From assembly GCF_048077055.1 (NCBI RefSeq), contig NZ_CP182236.1, positions 7,068,001-7,132,000 of the forward strand: a stretch of DNA of 64,000 bases, in the 5' to 3' direction. The first letter of the stretch is position 1; every line of letters begins with the position of its first letter. Below the pieces are notes generated by a model. The model was not told the origin of the DNA. It worked only from the letters and a program-made list of their open reading frames with translations, and did no database searches. The translations under genes and the position numbers were made by a program. This document shows, in pieces, positions 28,313 through 37,187 of the stretch. The stretch comes from Egbenema bharatensis. Its GTDB lineage: Bacteria > Cyanobacteriota > Cyanobacteriia > Elainellales > Elainellaceae.

Positions 28313-29554
28313 ATGCGTTTAAGCCTCTGCATAATCGTCAAAGATGAGGCCAAAAGCCTGCCTCAGTGTTTAGAAAGCGTCAAAGATGTTGTAGACGAAA
28401 TGATTGTGCTGGATACGGGTTCCAGCGATGAAACAGTGGCGATCGCCCAGTCCCTGGGTGCTCAGGTTGAGCATTTTGCCTGGAATAACGACTTTTCAGC
28501 CGCCCGCAATGAGAGCTTAAAGTACGCCAGCGGGGATTGGATCCTGGTGCTGGATGCGGATGAGCGACTTGCCAAAGATGTGGTTCCCTTCATGCAGCAG
28601 GCGATGCAGGAGCCAAATGCCCTGGTGGTGAATCTTGTCCGCAAGGAAATTGGAGCCGTTCAATCTCCCTATTCCCTGGTGTCGCGGCTGTTTCGCAAAC
28701 ACGATCGAATTCACTTTACCCGCCCCTACCACGCGATCGTCGATGACAGCGTTACCGACCTGCTGAAGCAAGAATCTCAATGGCGAATTATTGAACTGCC
28801 CAAGGTGGCCATTCTCCACTACGGCTATCAACCTGGGACGATCGCCAGCCGCAACAAGTTAGAAATGGCGGAGACGTCCATGACGACTTTTCTTAAAGCT
28901 CACCCCACGGATCCCTACGCCTGTAGCAAGTTGGGGGCATTGTATGTGCAAAAGGGAGACTGCGATCGCGGCATCAAGCTGTTAGAACAAGGTCTGCAAA
29001 CCGTCCTGACCCCCGACAGTTCCCCCCGCGCCCTTTACACTGGACTGTTCAGCACCGCCAACGCGCCCCTGCTGTTTGAACTGCACTATCACCTGGGACT
29101 GGCCTACAGCCGGATTCGCCAACCCGCCCAGGCGGAGCAGCACTATCGATTAGCTGTACAGCAGCCCGTGTTGAATCAACTCAAGCTGGGAGCCTACAAC
29201 AATCTGGGAACCCTCCTGCAAACGAAGGGTGATCTAAATGGTGCGAAGGGAGCCTATGAAGCTTGCTTAGAAATTGATCCAACCTTTGTCACCGTTCACT
29301 ACAACCTGGGCATGGTGCTGAAAGCAATGGGGCAACTGACGGCAGCGGCAGGGCAATACCAAAAGGCGATCGACTTCAATCCCAACTATGCAGAAGCCTA
29401 CCAAAACCTGGGGGTCGTTTTGTTAAAGCTGGAACAATCGGCTGAAGGGATGCAGGCATTTAAACGGGCGATCGATCTCCATCAGCAGCACAATCCCCAG
29501 GAAGCGGCCCGCCTGCGGCAAGGATTGCGGGAACTGGGATTTCAGGATATTTAA
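28313..29554 (+). CDS. Family 2 glycosyltransferase with C-terminal TPR repeats
   Basis: 413 residues. A GT2 GT-A domain (LCIIVKDEAKSLPQCLESV, FAWNNDFSAARNESL, LVLDADERL carrying the DxD) occupies about 1-200. At least three TPR units follow (AYNNLGTLLQTKGDLNGAKG, VHYNLGMVLKAMGQL, AYQNLGVVLLKLEQSAEG). This SunS-like arrangement is widespread; targets may be glycans, peptides or proteins. No membrane helix is seen. The gene is followed by more than 1.2 kb without a credible coding region. Confidence 0.87.
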   Translation: MRLSLCIIVKDEAKSLPQCLESVKDVVDEMIVLDTGSSDETVAIAQSLGAQVEHFAWNNDFSAARNESLKYASGDWILVLDADERLAKDVVPFMQQAMQEPNALVVNLVRKEIGAVQSPYSLVSRLFRKHDRIHFTRPYHAIVDDSVTDLLKQESQWRIIELPKVAILHYGYQPGTIASRNKLEMAETSMTTFLKAHPTDPYACSKLGALYVQKGDCDRGIKLLEQGLQTVLTPDSSPRALYTGLFSTANAPLLFELHYHLGLAYSRIRQPAQAEQHYRLAVQQPVLNQLKLGAYNNLGTLLQTKGDLNGAKGAYEACLEIDPTFVTVHYNLGMVLKAMGQLTAAAGQYQKAIDFNPNYAEAYQNLGVVLLKLEQSAEGMQAFKRAIDLHQQHNPQEAARLRQGLRELGFQDI

Positions 29555-30503
29555 GTTATGTTAAAATTCTCGTGTGCCAGTGAGCCAAATTGTCCAAGTA
29601 TGCGTATCTAATTCAGGGGATATGTATCTGAACCTGTTGAGATAAACCGTGCCCATTTTGTGCTGATGTAAACGGAGGGAATACCAGGTGAATGAAAGTA
29701 AATTTTGTAAGCCTTATCACTCTTTATTAGGCTGAGTTCAGTCATAATTACGGGTAGAAGTATCATCAATTTCACCAGCTCTCCGTAGCTTGCTAATAGT
29801 TTGCTAACCATTGCGAGATATCTTCTTTTATTAAGAGAACGCTGATCTTTGTCATGAAGTCTTTAGTATAGGTAACATTCAGGATGTACCGCTTTAAAGG
29901 CGTATTTCTTTTTACATTCCGGGTGCATCTTGTTGAAATTGTCCTGTAGGGTGAAGATCTACCAGTGATTGGGTGCACTACCGTTGGATTGCTTGAAGCC
30001 TGAATGTTTACTGTTTGGAGTAATAAGGTTACTACTGGTTAACAGCTCTTTGTTAACAGTTCTCATTGGCGCATTTCAAACCGATTCACATCAACACGGA
30101 TCGAGCAATCGACAGGCATTTTCCTGAGATTTGCTGAGGAGTGTTCTAGGAAAGGATTGAACGGTTTGCTAACAAGAGGTCGTATCTTCAGGTACGTATT
30201 GCCGTACCTCGATGTATCATTTCCCAGAAGCCTTGTCCATTCGCTAGACGAGAGTTGGACTGATTGGCGTTCTGAACACCATTCTGCTCTTAATTCCATG
30301 TAGAATGAATAGCCCGACCTTCTTGTTTCTGATTCTGTGACTGTCGATCGCCTGTACGCGACTCAGTCCATTGATTTAGACATTTGAAGGAGGCGTTCCT
30401 GAAAATTTTTCGTTGTGTCTTTAATGCTCCACTTTTGAGTTAATCCACCGAGGTACCGATTGTTGTACTTCTTTGGATAGATTTCTCTAGACTTTCCGTT
30501 GTG

Positions 30504-30529
30504 GATGACCTGACTTTGGGTCATCTTTT
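30504..30529 (+). terminator. Terminator-like hairpin inside the long intergenic region
   Basis: GATGACC (30504-30510) pairs with GGTCATC (30519-30525) around an 8-nt loop and is followed directly by TTTT. Because no coding region ends here, it may mark the 3' end of a non-coding transcript on the + strand. Confidence 0.4.
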
Positions 30530-30696
30530 AGAGGAGTGATACGCTCATCAGCTCAGTTGATTTGCAGGAAAGGAAGCGGTAGGATCCTGACCTGCCCAGG
30601 GGTCTATTCCAGAGACTGACCTGAGTTTTGAGATGCCAAAACCCTGGAGTCTTCTGGATAGGCTTTGAAAGCATTACCATTGATGCTGACTGTGGT

Positions 30697-30750
30697 TTAG
30701 CTCAAATGACTTAGCTCAATGACTTAGCTCAAATGACTTAGCTCAAACGG
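30697..30750 (+). repeat. Tandem TTAGCTCAAATGAC repeat
   Basis: Four units of about 14 bp: TTAGCTCAAATGAC, TTAGCTCAATGAC (one A shorter), TTAGCTCAAATGAC and a diverged TTAGCTCAAACGG. Located 75 bp before the next gene. Confidence 0.9.
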
Positions 30751-30824
30751 ATAGTGAGGGGTGAAAGGCAGTTTTGCTGCTTTAGAAGAACATTTAACCA
30801 TCAAGGAACGTGCATCATCTATCT

Positions 30825-31409
30825 ATGGCAGAGTCACTACAAACTTCGGCTTATCCAACTTCAACGTTTCGTCAGGCTGGCGATCGGCGTGAAGCCTGGA
30901 AAACATTTGCAGAACCCCCTCCCCTACCCTTACCCATCCAGGGCTTGGAGGTTGAGCGGGGGGAACTGGCCACTCGTCTTTCAAGCTGTGTCCGATTGGA
31001 CTGGGAAGACCTACAGTGCTTTGAAATTGTCCATCGCCAGTTTCATGAGTATGGGGTAGAGTTTGCCAATGCGATCGCCCTGCGTCCTTCCAACTCGGCT
31101 TATCCTGCCTATTCTGGGGTCATGGTGGTCATGGGCGCGCCCAAAGATGGCTGGCTGGAGGCCACGTTTTTGCGTCCAGTCCAGTTCGTGAGCAGCTTTA
31201 TCACCAGTTCTCGCCGAACGATAGTTACTGCTTTTGATGGCGATAACATTCGGCTGGCCGAAATTGAAAGTCCGGGGGCAAACCTGGCAACCCACACGCA
31301 GCATCTTCCCAACGTTTGTCTGAGCCTCAGTGTTCCCAATATTCATCGAGTCACTTTCCATACTTTTAATGGACACTTGACCCTGGATGATTTTTGCTTC
31401 AGCTATTGA
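30825..31409 (+). CDS. Conserved protein of unknown function
   Basis: About 194 residues from the ATG at 30825 (a GTG at 30810 is also in frame). The N-terminal 50 residues are Pro-rich (EPPPLPLPIQGLEV). The remainder looks like a beta-sandwich: FHEYGVEFANAIALRPSNSA, then GWLEATFLRPVQFVSSFI, IVTAFDGDNIRLAEIE and a final VTFHTFNGHLTLDDFCFSY. This is reminiscent of jelly-roll or lectin-like folds such as those in PEP-CTERM or choice-of-anchor proteins, but there is no signal peptide or anchor. Function not known. Confidence 0.65.
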   Translation: MAESLQTSAYPTSTFRQAGDRREAWKTFAEPPPLPLPIQGLEVERGELATRLSSCVRLDWEDLQCFEIVHRQFHEYGVEFANAIALRPSNSAYPAYSGVMVVMGAPKDGWLEATFLRPVQFVSSFITSSRRTIVTAFDGDNIRLAEIESPGANLATHTQHLPNVCLSLSVPNIHRVTFHTFNGHLTLDDFCFSY

Positions 31410-31433
31410 GGCTACTTCCTGATTACACAACGG

Positions 31434-31667
31434 TCAGGGCTTGCGCGATCGATGGGCATACTGTCCGTGAATGTTAACCAGATAAGGCATCAGATAGGTC
31501 AATCCCACAGAAGTCCAGCGTTCTGGGGTCATCTCGCGCCGCAGGACTGCCGTCCCATGATTAATTGCAAATAGCATTGTCCCAACCACCACTGCCACCC
31601 TCAATCCTGTAGGCATGAGTCTGGGATCGACTAAACACAGCAGATAAGCTCTGACTGATTTGACCAT
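31434..31667 (-). CDS. nrtS: Nitrate/nitrite transporter NrtS-like small membrane protein
   Basis: 77 residues with two hydrophobic segments (LRVAVVVGTMLFAINHG and WTSVGLTYLMPYLVNIHG), matching the small NrtS family in both length and the INHG and TYLxPY signatures. NrtS proteins of Synechococcus PCC 7002 act as nitrate/nitrite transporters, as a NrtS1/NrtS2 pair; only one copy is visible here. The start is ATG at 31667 with GAGGGAG upstream. No nitrate-reduction gene is nearby. Assignment is from family resemblance. Confidence 0.65.
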   Translation of the reverse strand: MVKSVRAYLLCLVDPRLMPTGLRVAVVVGTMLFAINHGTAVLRREMTPERWTSVGLTYLMPYLVNIHGQYAHRSRKP

Positions 31668-31864
31668 CACTCCCTCACTTCAACATTCGCCTCTTTGAGA
31701 AGTAGCAAAAAACGGCCCTGCAATCCGTAACAACTGCATCCCTGGCAAAGGAACCTTTGAGGATTTAGCGGATTAGGTTTGAGTCAGCCTGTATCAACAG
31801 AGTAAGCTGTGGGTATGTTGTGCTACGGGCCAATGTTGTGGGTAAGCCCTTTGGACAGAGAATT

Positions 31865-32938
31865 ATGGCAAGATGGCAACTTCCTAAACAACTGAAACCC
31901 TACCGCTGGGTGCTGTTATCGCTGTTGGGAATCCTCTCGCTGACGATCGCCATTGTTCTGGGTCAAATGGCCTGGCACCAGGGTGAACCGGGTGCAGCGT
32001 TCTCAGAGTCTGCTCCAATCGAATCTCCTTTGCCCGCAGTTACCCCAGAGGTTCCGCTGGAATCCCCTGCATCCAGTCCTTTGCCAGCGAAGGAATCTGC
32101 CGTGGGCAAACTGGAAGCGGATACCACTTCCGAGCCATCGAGCCTGACCCCAGAGCAGCAGGCGATCCAGGAAGCAGCAATTGTGGAACTGGAATCTGCC
32201 ATTCCCACCGTAGATTCCCTGGTTGAGATGAAGGTGGCGATCGCCGTTTCAGTCCCCTCGGTAACGGTAGGAACATCAGCAGAAGCCTATGTGCTGGATA
32301 AAACCGGGCAGCAGGTGGATTCCCTCACCGCTGGAAATACCTACACGGCTCAAATCAGCGGGGATGCAGTGGTGTTCAACGGTTCGCCCCTCACTCAAGT
32401 CATTTGGGTAGAACCCTCTCCCGATGGCGTATTTTACCTGAATAACCGGGCCTATCGAGGTCGTTTGCTGCTGGCGGCGGCGAATGGCTCATTGTGGGCA
32501 GTGAACTACGTCAGTATGCGAAATTATCTATACAGCGTGATTCCCAGCGAAGTCTCCCCTAGCTGGAATATGGCAGCCCTGAAAGCGCAGTCGGTGGCGG
32601 CCCGTTCCTATGCCCTCCACTACTACTTCCAGCCAATTAACGATCTGTATGACATGGGCAATGATGAGTACTTCCAGGTTTATAGCGGCATTCGTACAGA
32701 AGCCGATCGCACCAAACAGGCAGTGAATGAAACCGCTGGAGAGTATGTCAGCTATAAGGGGGGTGTAGTGGAATCGCTGTATGCCGCTTCAGATGATATT
32801 GTGGCTGAAGTGTTTCAGGGGCAGGGCATGAGTCAACTGGGAGCCTTACGCCTGGCTAATCAGGGCTATACCTACGAGCAAATTTTGGCGAATTATTACC
32901 CCGGTACAAAGGTCGCGCGGATTGTCCAGGATTTTTAA
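31865..32938 (+). CDS. SpoIID/LytB domain-containing protein
   Basis: 357 residues from the ATG at 31865. A membrane anchor (WVLLSLLGILSLTIAIVLG) precedes a Pro/Ser/Glu-rich linker and the SpoIID domain: YLYSVIPSEVSPSWNMAALK carries the family's glutamate, then AQSVAARSYALHYYF and QVYSGI. SpoIID proteins are lytic transglycosylases acting on denuded glycan; cyanobacterial relatives are probably envelope proteins. The C-terminal GHGVGMSQ motif of LytB is here GQGMSQLGA, and the usual STTGG loop is replaced by YAASDD, so activity may differ from the paralogue at 44-46 kb. Confidence 0.83.
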   Translation: MARWQLPKQLKPYRWVLLSLLGILSLTIAIVLGQMAWHQGEPGAAFSESAPIESPLPAVTPEVPLESPASSPLPAKESAVGKLEADTTSEPSSLTPEQQAIQEAAIVELESAIPTVDSLVEMKVAIAVSVPSVTVGTSAEAYVLDKTGQQVDSLTAGNTYTAQISGDAVVFNGSPLTQVIWVEPSPDGVFYLNNRAYRGRLLLAAANGSLWAVNYVSMRNYLYSVIPSEVSPSWNMAALKAQSVAARSYALHYYFQPINDLYDMGNDEYFQVYSGIRTEADRTKQAVNETAGEYVSYKGGVVESLYAASDDIVAEVFQGQGMSQLGALRLANQGYTYEQILANYYPGTKVARIVQDF

Positions 32939-32942
32939 GAAA

Positions 32943-33010
32943 AGGAATCAAACAAGCTGAAATTCTGGTGGGGTGGGCAGCTTGCCCGCCCAGTCAACAA
33001 AGCAGAACCA
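32943..33010 (-). repeat. Dispersed repeat family 1, copy D (reverse, 5'-truncated)
   Basis: The reverse complement contains CTTTGTTGACTGGGCGGGCA, CTGCCCACCCCACCAGAATTT and CAGCTTGTTTGATTCC. The outer left arm is missing. It sits between convergent SpoIID and RsbW genes. Confidence 0.75.
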
Positions 33011-33037
33011 CTCCATAGAGAATTGAATCCCCAATCC

Positions 33038-33481
33038 TTAAGAATTAACCTGGGAAACAACCTCATGGTCGGGTAACTTTGCCTGCATCACCAGACAATT
33101 CCCCCCATTGACCTGCAAGCGATATTCCACCCGATCCATTAATCGGTTCAAAATCAGCCAGCCATAGCCTCCCTCTTGTTGTTCTTCCGGCGCAGGGGGT
33201 AGGTAGGTAGACAAATCAAACCCTTTACCATGATCCCAAATTTCCAGTTGCAGATCGCGGTCTTTTAGCTCCATGCGAATCAGCACTGGCAAGTTGGGTT
33301 GATTACGATGGGCGTGGCGCACCACATTGGAATAGGCTTCCACCAGCACCAGACGCAGACGGTTCGACTGACGTGACCAGTCCACCTGGTCTTGTAATTC
33401 CACCTCCAGCGATCCCAGCAGCCAATTTTCAACGATCGTCAGAAACCTCAGATCACTTGGTACGTGAAGCTCAGTCCTCAT
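33038..33481 (-). CDS. RsbW-type anti-sigma factor / ATP-binding protein
   Basis: 147 residues, a single GHKL ATPase domain: N-box VLVEAYSNVVRHAHR, G1 DHGKGFDLS and G2 GGYGWLILNRLMD. RsbW/SpoIIAB proteins bind ATP and a sigma factor or phosphorylate a STAS antagonist. The ATG comes 3 nt after the stop of the upstream SpoIIE phosphatase gene, so the two are surely co-transcribed and probably form a partner-switching module. No STAS protein or sigma factor is adjacent. Confidence 0.88.
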   Translation of the reverse strand: MRTELHVPSDLRFLTIVENWLLGSLEVELQDQVDWSRQSNRLRLVLVEAYSNVVRHAHRNQPNLPVLIRMELKDRDLQLEIWDHGKGFDLSTYLPPAPEEQQEGGYGWLILNRLMDRVEYRLQVNGGNCLVMQAKLPDHEVVSQVNS

Positions 33482-33484
33482 TGT

Positions 33485-35191
33485 CTACAGAACCTCCAGA
33501 GAGAGTATAGTTTGGTCATCCTCCTGAACGGGAGTACAGGCGCGGATGTGCGCTAATAAATCGCTCAAGTTCAGTGTTCCCTGTTGTTGCCTCAGAAGTT
33601 GCCAAAGTCCCGATTGTTGCAGCATGGACTGGACAGGAGTTGTTCTACCGTCTGATGGCATCACCGTTGCCTCAGTAATGCCATCACTGGTGAGTAGCAA
33701 CACATCACCCGAATCGAGATTTAATGTCCCCGCATTGGCTCGCCACAGGGGAAGAATGCCCAACGGCACTCCCCGCACTTTTAAGTAGTTGGGTTCGATC
33801 GCCTCATCATCACCGGATTGACCAACGATCACCGCCACCCGTTCCCGTGACCACACCATAGGATAAATATGCCCCGCATTGGCATAGGTCAAAATGCCCG
33901 TACTGGGTTGATACCGTGCCAGCACCATTGTGATAAAGCAGTTACTCCCCACCAGATCCTCGGATAGGGCACTGTTGAGATTTTGCAAAATTTGATTGGG
34001 TTCCGGCGGCGTTTCCAAAGAAAGTTCTCGGCGGAGAAGGGAAATTGCACTAGCCATAAACAACGCAGCAGGGACTCCCTTGCCAGACACATCCCCCACG
34101 GCCAACCAGACATCCCCCTGAGGATGGACATACACCTCAAAAAAATCTCCCCCCACCTCGCGGGCGGGATGGCACTCTGCCTGCACCCGTACGGATTCTG
34201 AGGTAGACCAGCTTTGCCGCAGCAGGTTCATCTGAATTTGCCGGGCGACTGCCAGTTCAGTCCGCATCTGCTCTGTTTGCTGCTGAATCCGCTGGTATAG
34301 TTTCGCCTGGGAAATTGCCAGGGCGGCCTGTTCTGCAACTCCTTGAATCAGTTGAATTTCCCCCGTTGTCCAGGAATGCCCCGGCCCAAACTGGAACAGC
34401 ACCAGAACAGCTAAAACTTCCTGCTGATAGGTCAACGGCACAATCAATTGAGTGAATGGCTCGGCTGAAGTGTCCTGATGGATCTGAATCTGTCGTTGTT
34501 CCAGGGCGGCCAGCAGTAGCTCTGGCGCGAGGTTTTGCGGTATTGCCTGGTCGATCGCCTCGCAGATGGTATGGGTATAAATCTCTGTTGGAGAGAATAC
34601 AGATTCTACCCCTCTAGTATCGTCGATCGGATATAGAACGCAGCGATCGCTGCCAAAGGCCTGTCCGATGGCATTAGCCACAGTTTGGAGCATACTGTAA
34701 TAATCCAGCGACTCCCGAATGGCTGTCATTACCGTATTAAGAATCGATTCCCGTCGGAGAGCACTGTGCAGCTCATTGGTGCGCTGTTTAACCACACGAT
34801 AGGTTTCGGCCGCCTGCCGGACAACTGTTTCCAGGTCTTGAGGATTCCAAGGTTTGGTGATGTATTTAAACACCTTGCCCTGATTGATGGCTCCCACCAG
34901 ATCCTCCAAGTCGGTATAGCCCGTCAGCAAAATCCGGATGGTGTCGGGATATAGGGCAACCGTGTGGCTTAAAAATTCGGTGCCATTCATGCGGGGCATT
35001 CGCTGGTCTGAGATGATGATGCCCATCTCACCCACCTGCTCCAGCAGTTGCAAGGCCTTCATGCCACTCTCGGCCCGAAACACTTCAAAGTCTCGACGAA
35101 AGCTGCGATACAGCAGATCCAGGTTGTCTGATTCATCATCAACCACCATCAACCGCAACTTGCTTTGATCCCCTTCAGCCGGTTCAACCAT
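33485..35191 (-). CDS. Response regulator with GAF and SpoIIE-type PP2C phosphatase (RsbU-like)
   Basis: About 568 residues from the ATG at 35191 with GGGGAAG upstream (GTG at 35227 in frame). Receiver domain: LMVVDDESDN and phosphoacceptor Asp in IISDQRMPRMNG, ending YITKPWNP. A GAF domain follows (about 190-320), a short coiled coil, then the PP2C/SpoIIE domain with GGDFFEV, GDVSGKGVPAALF and LLLTSDGITE (metal-binding aspartates). It should dephosphorylate a STAS protein under control of a sensor kinase. The RpfG-like receiver subtype (MNGTEFL, RILLTGYTD) is common in such proteins. Confidence 0.88.
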   Translation of the reverse strand: MVEPAEGDQSKLRLMVVDDESDNLDLLYRSFRRDFEVFRAESGMKALQLLEQVGEMGIIISDQRMPRMNGTEFLSHTVALYPDTIRILLTGYTDLEDLVGAINQGKVFKYITKPWNPQDLETVVRQAAETYRVVKQRTNELHSALRRESILNTVMTAIRESLDYYSMLQTVANAIGQAFGSDRCVLYPIDDTRGVESVFSPTEIYTHTICEAIDQAIPQNLAPELLLAALEQRQIQIHQDTSAEPFTQLIVPLTYQQEVLAVLVLFQFGPGHSWTTGEIQLIQGVAEQAALAISQAKLYQRIQQQTEQMRTELAVARQIQMNLLRQSWSTSESVRVQAECHPAREVGGDFFEVYVHPQGDVWLAVGDVSGKGVPAALFMASAISLLRRELSLETPPEPNQILQNLNSALSEDLVGSNCFITMVLARYQPSTGILTYANAGHIYPMVWSRERVAVIVGQSGDDEAIEPNYLKVRGVPLGILPLWRANAGTLNLDSGDVLLLTSDGITEATVMPSDGRTTPVQSMLQQSGLWQLLRQQQGTLNLSDLLAHIRACTPVQEDDQTILSLEVL

Positions 35192-35360
35192 GACTTCCCC
35201 GTACTCCTCCAACCCGATAGGACGCACTCCAGCCTTTGATTAGCGTACCCAGAATGGGAGGGGAGGTAACGGGGGTGGGAGTCGGGTTCTAGATTCGAGT
35301 TCTCTCTGCGTTATTGTGGAGCGTATTCTGACGCATACCGTTCAGCTAATCCCTTAAGTA

Positions 35361-35520
35361 TCATATTTTCTGCGATCGCATCGTTAGGACAACATAGCAC
35401 CCGTCATAAGCGGTAATGCCGTGTTTTAGGGCAATTTCTGCTGCTTCTACCATTAAGGTCTGAGTAGGAGTTACCTGAAGGCGCAATGCTTTTAGATCGT
35501 TATAGATCAGCTGTGACTTG
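35361..35520 (-). pseudogene. PIN-domain (VapC-type) toxin remnant
   Basis: The frame reads LIYNDLKALRLQVTPTQ, then AAEIALKHGITAYDGCYVVL, the C-terminal half of a PIN nuclease (ITAYDxxY is the conserved Asp region). The N-terminal half with the first catalytic Asp is missing: the sequence joins directly to the truncated antitoxin gene. A nonfunctional leftover of a VapBC-like locus. Confidence 0.65.
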
Positions 35521-35637
35521 TCTAGTTGGCAAGACCACAAATACTTCAACCTCTTCACCTTCTGTTAGGGCAGGAAGCTGAATCTCAATCCGGTTTCCGG
35601 GAAGAACTTTAGTCGTGATGTGTAGGGCAGATTGCAT
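35500..35637 (-). pseudogene. Truncated VapB-like antitoxin
   Basis: From the ATG at 35637 (GGAG 8 nt upstream) the protein reads MQSALHITTKVLPGNRIEI, then GEEVEVFVVLP, matching the N-terminus of small cyanobacterial antitoxins found before PIN toxins. It stops after 45 residues; the usual toxin-binding C-terminus is gone. An internal deletion seems to have fused it to the PIN remnant in another frame. Confidence 0.65.
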
Positions 35638-35716
35638 AGGTTGAACTCCATTTCTCTTAAACGATACACATGGATTGTCAAGGCTTTGGTGGACAGTGCC
35701 CACTCTCCTTTTGATC

Positions 35717-36081
35717 TTATAGATCTAACTCCATCTGGTTAGGCTGAGGTTCTGGGGAGGGAGCTTTGGGGAGGTTTTCGACCTGAAGGCTGTAATCATC
35801 GTGATCCCACTCGCAGCGGTCGAGGACGTGTTTGGGGTTTTGACTGTGAGGTTGGAGAAGTCGGGTTTGCCGCGAAATACCATGCAGAGAACCAGTAGGG
35901 TGCAGTCTGTGCCGACTTCATCGGAGAGTTGGGCAAGTTGGGCGTGGCTAAGGTTTTGGGTGGTGACGTAGATGAAGTCGCGCTCGGTGGAGTAGCCGTG
36001 TTGCCAGTAGAAGGTATCGGAGGGGACATAGGTAAAGCCTTCAAAGGCGAGTGCCAGTTTATCTTTCGCCTTTTTCCAGAG
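35717..36081 (-). pseudogene. C-terminal remnant of a site-specific DNA methyltransferase (type III Mod-like)
   Basis: Reading the minus strand from just after the stop of the 36082-37074 gene gives LWKKAKDKLALAFEGFTY, DTFYWQHGYSTERDFIYVTT and LSDEVGTDCTLLVLCMVF, then, after a frameshift near 35845 (about 4 nt lost), PKHVLDRCEWDHDDYSLQV and QPNQMELDL with a proper stop. This resembles the C-terminal end of cyanobacterial type III-like adenine methyltransferases. Catalytic and SAM motifs (DPPY, FxGxG) are absent, so it cannot be active. The family assignment is from memory of that C-terminus. Confidence 0.6.
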
Positions 36082-37074
36082 TCAGGTTTCGTCCCAGATA
36101 GGAAGTTCCATCATTTCCTCAAACATTCGATCGAGATAGGTTTCGTCACTATTTTCGATCGGATCTTCGCCAAAGTAGCCCCGATCGCCATCATGTTCGT
36201 GAGGGCCGCTGATGATGGCAGTGTAGCGACCCTCGTCACGGGCTTGATTGAAGGAGGAACCAAAATTCCAGAGCCATCGGGAAGGAAAGAGGATGCCACC
36301 AAGGTTTTCCACCCAGTCTGCTTCACCCCGGAAGTGGTAGACCTGTTCTGCGGCATCAAAGCCTTCCTGTCCGTCAAACACCCCCCCGAAGGAAAGCAGG
36401 GTAATTTCAGCATTGAGCCAATCCTTCAGGTAAGGGGTAGCCGAAAGCCCCACCTGTGCCCCACCGCTAGTTCCCATCAGGATCAGTTGAATCGGTTCAT
36501 CTGAATGGGATGGAACGGAATGCTGTTTGTTCATCTGTTCCAGAATACTGAGGGCGAGTGCTGGATTGTAAATCTGTCCATAGCGGTTATCGGCAGAAAT
36601 GGCCAGCCGCCAGAGATTGCGAATTTGAAGTAAATAACGGGTTGCTTCCAGCCAGCCGTCGGCATTTTCAGCAATCTCCCACAAAAAAGCAAACACTTCC
36701 TGCCCACCAATGTTTTGATTGGCTGCTGAGTAGGGAAACACATCTCGCACCATGACACAGTGGGGCTGGGCTTGTTCGAGGCGATCGAGAAATATTTCTT
36801 CGCCAGAAGCCAGGTTATCGGCTGAAAAATCCCCAACTCCTGTGAGAAACACAATGTAGCAAGTGGGTTCAGTGTCTACTGCTTCTGCATCATCTTCTGA
36901 CAAAATCCATCTGGCTTGTTCCCCAAAATCCTCATCTTCACTATCCAACCACCAGACCATCGTGCCCACTGGAGCTAATGTACCCCAGGCTAAAATCAAG
37001 AAAACTGTAAAGGACAACAGCCCAAGCCAGCCATTGTGTAAGCCCTGAAAAAGTTTTCTGAGAAAGTTTGCCAT
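36082..37074 (-). CDS. Membrane-anchored alpha/beta hydrolase-like protein of unknown function
   Basis: 330 residues. One N-terminal helix (LLSFTVFLILAWGTLAPVG) suggests membrane anchoring with an external domain. ILMGTSGGAQVGLSA is a GxSxG nucleophile-elbow-like motif after a strand, and YIVFLTGVGDFSADNL could be the oxyanion strand. An acidic C-terminus with PHEHDGDRGYFG provides a candidate histidine. Substrate unknown. Its stop codon abuts the methyltransferase remnant in the same frame, so the native C-terminus may have been affected by a rearrangement. Confidence 0.7.
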   Translation of the reverse strand: MANFLRKLFQGLHNGWLGLLSFTVFLILAWGTLAPVGTMVWWLDSEDEDFGEQARWILSEDDAEAVDTEPTCYIVFLTGVGDFSADNLASGEEIFLDRLEQAQPHCVMVRDVFPYSAANQNIGGQEVFAFLWEIAENADGWLEATRYLLQIRNLWRLAISADNRYGQIYNPALALSILEQMNKQHSVPSHSDEPIQLILMGTSGGAQVGLSATPYLKDWLNAEITLLSFGGVFDGQEGFDAAEQVYHFRGEADWVENLGGILFPSRWLWNFGSSFNQARDEGRYTAIISGPHEHDGDRGYFGEDPIENSDETYLDRMFEEMMELPIWDET

Positions 37075-37187
37075 CGGAAACAGATTGGACAGTTTGAATA
37101 GGGCAGCGTAGACTGTGTACTCTAAGCGTTACCGGGTTGAGGTATCGTCGTTGCAGTCGTTGAATTGGGCTGAATGACTAAAACAAT

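Larger units (their letters stand above)
29555..30824. other. Long intergenic region without a credible gene
   Basis: 1.27 kb. Only short frames (at most 78 codons) exist, and none reads like protein or has a convincing start. The region is poorer in CGATCG motifs and more T-rich than its neighbours. It contains a terminator-like hairpin (30504-30529) and a tandem 14-bp repeat (30697-30750). It could hold a non-coding RNA, a long leader for the downstream gene, or decayed DNA. I cannot tell which. Confidence 0.6.

Noticed and set aside
29608..30299. Short minus-strand frames of 61-78 codons in the gene-free region
   Set aside because: Composition and codon pattern do not look like protein, no Shine-Dalgarno sites, and no recognisable motif.
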